Shown here in pieces: positions 11,066 through 21,000 of a DNA stretch of 64,000 nt. Source of the stretch: Litoditis marina (lineage: Eukaryota; Nematoda; Chromadorea; Rhabditida; Rhabditidae). Both the position numbers and the translations under genes were made by a program. The notes beneath the pieces are model-generated. The model made no database searches and had not been told where the DNA came from. It was given only the letters and a program-made list of their open reading frames with translations. The stretch is from assembly GCA_964036275.1 (NCBI GenBank), contig OZ038435.1:33669728-33733727 (forward strand), read 5' to 3'. Positions within the stretch are counted from its first letter, which is position 1, and each line of letters begins with the position of its first letter.

Positions 11066-12528
11066 ATGAAAAACTGTCTTGTCCTTATCACGCTTTGTGC
11101 TCTTTCCATCAATGTTTCTTCTCTAACCTGTCGCACTAACGGTAAGCTTGTGTTGCTTTCAAACTACTACGCTTCTTTGAAAATTTTGAAAACTTGAAAC
11201 GACCTCTGCATTTATCCAATCACATACATCTTAGTGCACATCTTATCGTGATAGAAGGAACTATATAAAAACGCTAACATATTAATGTCAAGCATTACAG
11301 TATCGCCTGGCTTAAAGTGCAGCACTAGTGAATCACTTTTATATACAAAACTTCTGTACACATCGTAAATATATTTTCATCTAGTTGAAACAAAAAAACA
11401 CCACGGCTGGCTCCATCTCGTCACCGATGTTTGATAATTACTTTTCATCTGGGAGAAAATAAAACTTTCAGTGAGGGAGGCTAGAGGGCGACAGTGTTTT
11501 TGGTACTTATATTAATTTTTTCATGTTTTTTCATATTGAAGTGTACAGCGATTGAAGGATTGAAAAGCAGTTTGCAGGTCACTATCATAGGCATAGCTAT
11601 GTGAAAGTGCGAACAATTTACAGCGTAGCTTGTGCAAATATTGCGAAATTGGATTCGAAAGCTATGAAGACAATGAAAACGTCACGTTTTCTCTTTTAAT
11701 ACTGTATCGATCTATGACTAATGGTGGTCGATCTAATGCTGGAAGAAGTCTGGGAGCATTTATCGACATTGTGAATGGCTGTGATGATTTCTTAATATGT
11801 ACAGTAAGTATACAATTCATGATTCTATCCGTAAGATTTTTCAGGTTTTTTTCTATTACGACGTGCATTTGTAAATCACCTTGCTTGTTTCCCGCAATGA
11901 ATTGCGAAAACGGATCGCAATAGTTTCTCAAAATGCTGCTCATAGAATACAAATTACCAGATTAGTGTGTTCACTAGCTTTATTCGTGAGAGAGATCACA
12001 TAAATCATTCACTCATTGTCGTTTGTAATAATCTTTTACGGCAACTATTTCAGCCGTGTGTTACTTTATTCATATAATTACAACATTGATCACAATATCC
12101 GTAGAGAGAGGGATCCGTAGAGAGAAACTAGGCATGGGTGAGCTCTATTACCAGCTCAGACGGTCCGCCATGAAGATGCCGCGCCGAGTGGGATCGAACC
12201 ATGGTGTTTTGAGTGCTAGTGAACCAGTCGACCACTCGGCCCCTAGTCGATGTTTGTCGAGGCCTCAAAAATTCTACTCGGTTCATTTGAACATGAAACG
12301 AGTAGTTCAGAGAACACCATGTGATACTATGTATTGAGTACATGAATCTCTTGACTAAATATTGAAATACCTTTGAACAAAAGATAAAGATGGTTGAACT
12401 TCCAGCAATTAGGTCCGGGAGTGTCCGTGACAGACGGATATACTGTCAACTGCTGTTCCACGGATTACTGCAACACCAACTCGGTGGCGGGGTTCTCCAC
12501 ATTTGGACTGGTTCTTCTGCTTCTATGA
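11066..12528 (+). CDS. Ly6/ET-like protein, tandem copy 2, probably degraded
   Basis: Exon 1 (11066-11141, MKNCLVLITLCALS..., ending LTCRTN) and exon 4 (12406-12528, VNCCSTDYCN plus hydrophobic tail) are intact and closest to the copy at 8364-10140. Exon 2 (11472-11502, ending RQCFW) is 13 to 14 residues shorter than in the paralogues and lacks one conserved Cys. The exon 3 homologue (TNGGRS... to VNGCDDFLIC, ending 11803) has TAT where the paralogues have the CAG acceptor. Splicing would need a substitute acceptor: 11660-11661 keeps the frame and adds about 17 residues, and 11747-11748 keeps the frame with a short exon. The tail stops a few codons earlier than copy 1. An AATAAA lies at 12609-12614. 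It may be a pseudogene or a rapidly diverging gene. Confidence 0.55.
12132..12245 (-). mobile_element. tRNA-derived SINE, copy 2
   Basis: The minus strand has GGGGCCGAGTGGTCGACTGG (A-box region) and ATGGTTCGATCCCAC (B box), followed by GGTAATAGAGCTCACCCATG, the tail block shared with 5930-6062. Located in the last intron of Ly6/ET-like copy 2. Confidence 0.6.
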
Positions 12529-13298
12529 ATCTTCTCTCTGTGATCAGAACGCTTATTCCCTATCAAAATTTATACTAGCCAAGTTTTGTACTAAAGCATG
12601 CTATGATTAATAAATTTTGTGTGATCCCAGTTTTTCCGACAGTGATCACTGTTACATTGTTGGCAAGTGTAACAGAAAATTGATGTTTACTTTGGTCACG
12701 CTGCGTACCTGTAGCAATTTGGGAATAATGCTGTGTGGGGTTAGAACTATGACGTAGACTACACGTAAAAGTTTAAATACTTAAAATGCAAAATGTCATG
12801 CCTATCACGGAAACGTGATATTATAGTAAATTCATCAACTATTCTATCTTTCTAACTATACGATTTGTTCATGTGTATTCCTAGAATAGCATGGTCGACC
12901 GACTGCATGGCGAGAATTAAAGGACGCCAAGCCAATCTCAGAACTCGACGAGAACTCGACAGAGAGAAACATTGTCCTTGTGTTTCTTGCATGATATAAA
13001 TCTTGTATTTGTATCTGTGTTCTCTCTCAATACTAACCCAAAATTATCTATTCTGAAACCAATCAGAATAATGCCCCTTTCAAAACTGAGAAATGACGAT
13101 GTACCAATAGTAGCTAGAAGTGAAACATAATTTTATATTCCCACATAAACTTCTCGTGATATAGTATAGTTGCCATTTGCCCAACGTGGACACCATTATC
13201 CGAACGTTGACGAGGATTGGTTTGACGGCGACTATAACTTCACAGCCATTTTCTCCGTGTTCCATTCGTACTGTTTTACATGTCCATTATGTTTGCAT
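12529..13298. other. Intergenic region
   Basis: Holds the polyadenylation signal at 12609 and otherwise no recognisable gene, RNA or repeat copy. Several short open frames on both strands look random. Confidence 0.5.
12609..12614 (+). promoter_or_regulatory. Polyadenylation signal AATAAA
   Basis: Lies 81 nt after the stop of the degraded Ly6/ET-like copy 2 (12528). Its presence suggests that this copy may still be transcribed. Confidence 0.5.
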
Positions 13299-14170
13299 CC
13301 TTAAAGGAGACCGGAGAGCCACATGGTTTCCCGTAAAGCTGCTGTATCTTACTTTTTGATTGGAGGTGTTGCGTGTCGCGCGGCATTGTCATGTGAACGT
13401 CACGTGGACTCATCCAACTAATATACGAATGAATGAATGAATGAATATTTATTACACAGAAGTGTGACAACGGAACATGAACTAAGCTCTTTGAATAACC
13501 ACAGTTGAAAGAAATGAAAAATGGTAGACAGCGGAAAATAAACTTTACAAAGTCTGAATGCAAATGCTAGAAGAAAAGCAATAATGAATCTCAGACTGCT
13601 CAGGTGCTATGGTCAAACTAAGAAAAAGAAAACTAGCAAGTATTCTACGACAGAATCACGAAAAGACAAACTGTTTAGTTCGATACCTATCGAGTGGACT
13701 TTGATTGATGAAATGCCCATGTTAGTAGTTTGAGATGGAGGAATTGGTAGAAGAGAAGAAAGAGAAAGATGAAAAGAAAGAGAGATAAGGAGCTCGTGCG
13801 TCTGGAATAGAAGGTTCGTTTGCGCTAGAGAGTTTGAACTCCAAGAAGACTGGCCTTCGATCGCAGACATGAGAACATGTCTCCGTGGATAGAAATCCGG
13901 TCGAGTATATTTAATCCGGCCTCCGAGCACGCTGCAGTGCACGACCAGAAACTCTCGCGATCTAATGACCAGTAAGAAATGTTCACTCTCACGACTTTTT
14001 GAACTTGACAGCAAAATTGCACGAAAGAGATGGGAAACAGAGGAATGTAAAAAAAAATAGCAGAAAGAATTATGGTTAGTAAGGTGTGCACGAGTTATTT
14101 GTGCTCTCCGATCTCAATACAGTTGAAAGCAGCTCGAAACAAAACCTCTGCTCAAGTTGTGTTCCGGTCT
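13299..14170. mobile_element. TTAAAGGAGACCGGAG-type TIR element, interrupted copy
   Basis: The left part (13299-13426) and right part (14091-14170) match the uninterrupted 215-bp copy at 31886-32100. The missing middle is replaced by 13427-14090, which has its own character (see next entry). Confidence 0.7.
13427..14090 (-). mobile_element. Probable non-LTR/SINE insertion with (TTCA)n tail
   Basis: On the minus strand the insert ends GTAATAAATATTCATTCATT, i.e. AATAAA followed by a TTCA microsatellite, as in many nematode non-LTR retroelement and SINE 3' ends. About 664 bp, inserted in the TIR element of the previous entry. A 400-base minus-strand open frame (14014-13613) shows no recognisable domain. 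Confidence 0.55.
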
Positions 14171-14285
14171 GCTAACCACTTTTTTATCACACGCATCATT
14201 TGCGCAATAAATTCATTCATTCTCCGATTTTCGGATGGTTTAGTCACCACAGACCACAATCAACGTTTCCCTGTAAACAGCTCAA

Positions 14286-14740
14286 TTAAAGGGACCGTAC
14301 CTCTATAATGTGCAATGTAAGTAGTTTTTGAAAAGTCATTCATTCTGTTTTGAGATGAAAGTTGCACACGTTACATACAGAAAGTGCAGAAAACCACATT
14401 ATTGCGGAGCAAATTAGAAGTTAACCGCATTTGGGTTACTGTAATGCAGCAATCCTTGATCTCTCACTGCTTTGTTGTTTTCATGATATCTACAAATCCT
14501 TTGTCACAGCTTTGATTGTTAAAATTTTGAATATGGTTTTGTATTTTTATAGGCATTTTGAAAATTTTGTACGTAGGTGAACTCGGCGGTGTATGTACGT
14601 GCGCGTGGTTGCGCCGCATTTTTGAGAACACGGAGCAAAACAGGAAGTTGACACCTAGATGAATGATTGTGTTTTTTCAATGTTGACAACATAGACTAAT
14701 CAGCTCAAACCTCCAAATTAAAGAGGAACGGTCCCTTTAA
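14286..14740. mobile_element. 455-bp TTAA-flanked TIR element, copy B
   Basis: Same length and orientation as copy A (1856-2310), and differs at only a few positions (for example TGAGATG for TGACATG, and AGAAGTT for AGTTGTT). TTAA on both sides, with inverted ends AGGGACCGT / ACGGTCCCT. Near identity implies recent transposition or segmental copying. Confidence 0.85.
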
Positions 14741-15131
14741 ATGAACACAATGTCTTATGTTTTTGTGAGCTCTGGAGTTTCCAGAAACTTTTTTGTCGTT
14801 TTAAACGAGCCAGAGTGAAACTGTTACATTGAATAAAGTTTTCCGAAAGTTTTCTGTTTTTCTAGTTCATTGATCCTGGATTTTGGACCAATTTCGAATC
14901 ATGCTGTCACTCTTTTTTATTAGTTTGTTGGAAAATCGTTAACCGCTGCGGACTTTGGTTTTAAATGTGCCCTAGTAGTTTTTGTAGAAAGTCAAACAGT
15001 CCCAGACGTTTTCGGCGTATTTACTTGCCCTCTATAAATTTAATAGCTCATTTTCAAAGAATTCCGACAATCTCGACAAATAGTGTGCATATAAATGTTT
15101 CCACCATTCGATATTTACCGTTTTCGCTAAA

Positions 15132-17098
15132 ATGGTCAACGTTCCGCTAGCCTTGATAGTTCTAATTGGAATACCAACTATTTCTACACTGACTTGTCAC
15201 ACGAACGGTAAGGCCCAAGTAGTTTAATAAGGTACTTCTCATTTTGATGATGATATATCCGGTAAAATATCATAATTCGATCAATCAACTAGATCAAACT
15301 ACAAACACAGCACAACATTTACCGCTCTAGATCTCTCATTGAACGACGACAATTTATATGCCATTAATCTCATCTTCATAATGTGACCAATATTAATAGA
15401 AATAGTTCACACTACGCTAAAGTCCAAGTCAGAGCCAAATAATATGTTACTAGTATCGTCTTGCCGAAACGTCACTCATAGTTATTTGCAGTCGGGAGAT
15501 CTATTGACCTGCTAGTAGAAGGTTCCACGCAAACGTGCGCTTCCACCACTACACAATGTTTCTGGTACTTTTTATTTGTTTCATAACAAACTATTTTTCG
15601 TTGTAAACATTACTTCTTGTAGTTTGAGAGGCGCTGAGGAGCTTCCGGTTGGCTACAAGTAGTCAGCGCACTAATCTGAGTTCGTTCCTATAATAAAAAG
15701 GTGTAGTAATTCAATATACGCGTTTCATTTGAATGAACCATTGTAATTTCCTTGCTCTATGAAGCAAATGTAGTAAGACGTTCACAAACCGAGAAGAATC
15801 TCGGTTGCAACTGCCAGAGCTTCCGAACAGTGAGAAACATCTGTCTCACACTTACAACTCAAAAAAACTTTGGAACAATCCAGAAGTCCTTCTTCGCTGT
15901 AGGTGAACGTTGTAGAACACCTCAATTAACTTCCCCATCGATTATTTTGAGGATACAACTGATACAATGAATATATATTTGAAGCTGTAGACTCTAAAAA
16001 CCAACCTTATTTACATTCAATTCAGGCAAGTTTATTCTATTAATAGTACTCGATTTGTAAATGAACTTTTTTAGGACAAATGATGCCAAGAACACAACGA
16101 TGGGAAAAGTTCTTCGTGTGAAATTCGATGTGGTCTACGGTTGTGATAGGTTCGGGCTTTGTGAGGTGAGCTGTTGAAAGATTCGGAACAACTATGGGCC
16201 GATTCTGGTGAATTCTATATCTAACCGGGTTTTTAGGTAACCTAACCTTTATTTGGTAACCTCTTTTTCAGGTTACCTCAGTAGGTTGGTAACCTAAAAT
16301 GAAAAACCGATTACCTGATTACCCGGATTTTAGTTTCAGGTTACTTCCAGGTTACCTACCAAGGTAACCTGAAAAAGAGGTTACCAAAAAAAGGTTAGGT
16401 TACCTAAAAACCCGGTTAGATATAGAATTGGCCGCCGATTCCACATCTAACCGAGTATTTTGGTAATTCTTTTTCAGATTACCTCACAGGTAACCGGTAG
16501 GTAACCTTAAACTAGATTCCGGTTACAAACAAACGATATAAAGCAAATTTTGCCTCAGAAAAACGGCAACCGTTTTTATTTCATTCAGGTTAGTTACCGG
16601 TTACCTACTGAGGTAACCCGAGAACAGGTTAGCGAAAACCGGTAAGGTTACAAAAAACCCCGATTGCATATAGAAACCACCCATAGGGCCGCCATATGCC
16701 ATATCATGGATATCATGTTCCCTGAGAATTCGCTGAGTTGAGTCAGTTGATAAACTTTTTGGACCGTTTGAACTCGCTTTATCTGCCCATACTTCTATAA
16801 AAAACCGATGTTTGGTTGTTTTTATAAAAAGCTATTAGATAACGACGGCGAAGCCTTTGATGCACTGATTTAATAACTATAAATTTCACGAGAGTGCAGA
16901 ACACAGCCGTGAATGAGATACACCGTATTCTAGTGTTTTTTTATTGGCGATGACTAACAACGATTTCAGACTGATAAAAACGGGAACACGACAGACAGCA
17001 ATGTCAAATGCTGCTCGACACACTTGTGCAACAATGGACCAAGACTGCAACTATTCCCACTTTTTGTTCTAATATCCTGTATAACGATGTGGTCTTGA
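15132..17098 (+). CDS. Secreted 8-Cys Ly6/ET-like protein, tandem copy 3
   Basis: Exons 15132-15207, 15492-15564, 16075-16165 and 16970-17098 join in frame to 122 residues. A signal peptide (MVNVPLALIVLIGIP) leads to LTCHTN, then QTCASTTTQCFW, DVVYGCDRFGLCE, VKCCSTHLCNNG and a hydrophobic C-terminal stretch ending WS, likely a GPI signal. The eight cysteines and the CC..x.CN ending place it with Ly6/uPAR-like or nematode ET-type three-finger proteins. Exon phases match copy 1 exactly, so the two arose by duplication, but the sequences have diverged well beyond the cysteine frame. The first intron carries one TGTAGTTTGATC-type motif (15296-15307), and the third intron carries a 219-bp foldback element. 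Confidence 0.85.
16211..16429. mobile_element. 219-bp foldback element built from GGTAACCT
   Basis: The left arm starts AATTCTATATCTAACCGGGT and the right arm ends with its inverse, CCCGGTTAGATATAGAATT. The arms stay complementary for most of their length and are filled with GGTAACCT/AGGTTACC steps. A diverged second copy follows at about 16432-16675. In the last intron of Ly6/ET-like copy 3. Confidence 0.75.
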
Positions 17099-18054
17099 TA
17101 ATATGTAATTCTACGGCTCTTTAATGAAGTTTGTATTATAGCAGTGTACTGGTTCATATATGTGATCAACCAACTTGAAATACAAAAATAGTTGACGCAG
17201 AGAAGCGTTTTCACACCCGGACTTGAAAAACTAGCGAGCTGCATATTTGGATGCTCAATGTTCCCGCGAAAGTAAGCCAACTTCTCGAGGATTGGATAAA
17301 TACGATATATATCTGAAAATACTCGTGCGATAACCTTGGTCAGCTTATAAACCTTTTAGCAGTGTTTGCTCTAGCTGATCAATATGTGCCGACGATTTAG
17401 AAAACGTTTTCTCGGTGGCTTCAAAATACTTTCTCGCGGTATCAGAAAGGGTCTGATGTTCTAAAACGGCATCCTACTAGACCCTAGGCCACGCCCCTTA
17501 AAGCCTGCAGGGCGTGCAATATGAACGGTAAAATCAAAACCGCTATCTTCTGTTTTTTTCATTAGTTATTTTTACTATAATCATATTTATGTATTTCGCG
17601 CTGTTCTTTTTAGTTCAAGTTCATTCATTGCCAGAACGGCCTATAACACATAACGAAAGTACTTCACTGGGTTTACGCTGTATAAATGATGACAGCGTAC
17701 TCGTAATATCTCTTTAAGCACAATTTGGTTGACGGACGACAACATCATCATACAGATCCGATTTCTCGATTTACAGAAAAATTTAAAAAAAAAGGCGGCG
17801 TTTCCTATCAAAACCAGCGATTGAAATGTAAAACATGTGAATCGTTTTGTTTGAACATGTTTGTCCGTCTATTGCTGGTTGTGGTTCATGTTTTTTCTTG
17901 CGCCGCACGTTCTGTCCACGTCGATCAAAATTTATTCATTTTCTATGTTTGGGCCGTTCCAGATCGTCAGTTTTGAATTGTATCACATTTCATCCCGGTT
18001 GTGTTGGGTTTCTCGATATTTTCATTGAAACCTATTCAGATCTTATCTCCTGCC
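17099..18054. other. Intergenic region upstream of the 22-exon gene
   Basis: Contains A/T-rich DNA and a TTTTTCATT-type pyrimidine stretch near 17555. No promoter element or repeat copy can be supported. Confidence 0.5.
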
Positions 18055-21000
18055 ATGTCAGTGGAAGCAACCCAAGTTACAAGTTGTACATCTGTAGCAT
18101 CATCGGAGATGAAAGAAGAGAAGAAGGAGAAGAATGTAAGATTTAAATTATTCATAAATTATTCACATTCAAATTCCGAGAGCACAATTAGTTCAGAAAC
18201 ATACGTATTTACTATTTATTATCAACTATAAGTTTCATGAACGTATAGTCGGTTTTCAGGAAGCGATCGAAGAAGACGAAACATTAGAAGAAACTAATGG
18301 TAATGACGAAATTTCTCAAGATGATTTGGAAATACAGGATGAAGTAAGTATTTGGCCGTTTTTTTTTTCACAGACAGTTTGGAACATGTCAAAACATCAT
18401 TGTTGCAGTTGCTACAACTCTTTCTATCATAAAAATTGTAACCTTACTACATTACTTCAAATAGTAGCTTAGCTTGATCTAGATAAATCGTGTCTTTTTG
18501 AAACCCACTGTGCTGTGAACCGGTAACCTCATCATAACCATTTTTACATATTGGTGTCGTTCGATGAAGTAGGAATAATGTGGCAAGTAGTGTGCACTGT
18601 AGTATTATAGCGCTCGCTGATTTGTCAGTTCTGACGTATTCTCTGCACATTTTATTCTCTCAAGTTCTAACTCTATTTTCCGAAGATAGTTTGAGTTCTT
18701 TCAAGGCATGTTCGGATAACGGCGATGTTGTTGGTGAAACATCAGCAGATGTTAAAGAAGACGCTCTTATAGATCAACAGAGCGGTACGAAATGGAAATC
18801 TGAGGTATATTTTGTTTTAAAATAATCTAAGCGACTTGGCTGTAATAATCTAGGCGATCCAAGGAACAAGCTCGTGTCCGAAACTTGCAAAATTCACCAG
18901 TTTTCGGGCGAAATCATCAATCATAATAGTCGGGTCGGATCTTTCTAATGTGTGTGTTGCTTCTTGCTTGCTAAGATAAAGATAGCGAATAGCAGTCATA
19001 CACTAGGAGGTATGCGTATGAGATGAACATTGAACTCATTGATTACAAGCTCACAAGTTTTGTTTCCTTTGACGCTGCAGGTGGAGCGTATGGTGTGTGG
19101 TTTACCTTTACATGTCAATACGTTCGAATTAATTTAGTTCAATTACAGAATTCGATCGAAAAAGTCGAGAATGAAGTCAATGAAGTCACATCTGACAAGG
19201 CGAATGCAGAAGACAACGAGAGCGGCCGCGCATTCCTGGTTTGTCAACATAGTTTGTTACTTATATGAGTTTGTGACCACACACCAGTAAATTATGCCTA
19301 CTGTTCAAAAAGAAACCCGTTTCGCACATAAAATAAATCCTTTGCTAGCTTTCTACATATTCGACGGACGACGGATAAGGAGCTTTTTTGGGTTTTCTTT
19401 TTCTTACTAAGTACCAAGATTGTCGGGGTACGTTTGTTATCATTGAAAACAATCTACTTCATAACTGCTTGCAGACCAACTACAGTAAAGTTATCCGAAT
19501 TCTGAATAGTCAGAAAAATTCGAAGAATAAACTACTTTTTTTTGCCGAAAATAAGATAATTTATCTATTTCTGTTGCAAAATCAGTGATTGTCACCTGTT
19601 CTCATGTAAAACGGACTACTTTCTGTCGAATAGTCGGACCTTACCGGTCTATGTTTCTAGAGCAGTGTGAAGATGTGTCGCCTGCCTCGCCCCGTCTTCG
19701 ACATGTTGGCCCATATAGATGAGGATGGATCGGTTCGCTTCAACATGACCCAGTTCCGAATGTGGATGAATATCGAGCTGTGGCACATGTGCAAATATGT
19801 AGGTTTATTCAAGTAAAGGGATAACCCACTGTTCTATGAAGGAAGCCCATGTCAACAGTTAGAGTATCAACGGACTAAGATCATTTGTCGAGGCATAATT
19901 TGAGTTGTATTCAACGTATTCGGAATGGAAGTGCTTATAGGAGTAGAATGGGTAGTGGGTACTTTTTTGAGGGAGTGATACAATTTTCTAGTTTTTGTGA
20001 AGGAGCATCACTCAACTTTCTGAAATTTCGACTGCCGAATGTCGCATCGTTAGATGGACAACGGGCTTGTCGAAACGTTGTCCCAAGATGTTGTCATAAA
20101 ATCGAACTGCATCCATTCGAAACCCTAAATGAACGACTTTTCAAGTAGCAAGTACGATGCTCACTGTTTTCGCATCTGTCAACTTTATCGATGAAATGAT
20201 AGTATCAATTGTTTAAGGTCGAGGGTAAGGAATGGAAAACCGTTGATCACCCGATGCTAGATCTAACTGTCCCGAAGAATGCTGCACCAGATATACTAGT
20301 CCGGTTAGTTTTCTTGTTTGTTACGACTGGAAGATGTTAGTGAGTTGTAATTGCGGTGCGACGCAATTTATTATTCATATCTTTTTTTTGCTCTGTAAAC
20401 TATGTAGCAGACATGTTACAAGAAAACATGTTACATGACTTTAGTTTTTCGAAGCTTGACAGAACAAAAACCAGTTAAGTTGGTGTTGTCTCAAATACTG
20501 AATTTTGCAGAAGTTTTCTTCCTGAGAATATGGCCTGGGAAGAACATCGTATTCAGTTGGAAAATAAGGTTTGTTTGTTTTGTCACACAACACAAAATAT
20601 TTGAGTCTTTAGTATGGGGTCAGAGAAGTTTGGGTATGAAAACAATTATTTCGCCTGCTTGGGGACATGGGGACATTTATAAAATTAATCGTAGTGTTCT
20701 CAGTTCAGACTTTTTTGTAGTAGCTCTCTGATACTCTTTTCTGTACAATTGCCAGATTTCCACTTGGTTATAGGAGGCTGATTGCATGGGTTTCTACGAC
20801 ACACTTTGGAAATTTGTCATAACACCTAATACGTTACGTTTTTGGTTTAATTTGCACTCATTCATATATTTGTTTTGCAGATGATCGACAATATACCGGC
20901 CGGGTTTCATAAGATGACCGCCAACCAGCGAAACAGGACAATTGCGAAGATGCGGAAAACGGCAGTAACCCAGGTACTTCCTCCTGCCCTTTACATCCAA

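Noticed and set aside
13613..14014. 133-codon minus-strand frame
   Set aside because: Lies in a probable retroelement insertion and shows no reverse transcriptase or endonuclease motif.
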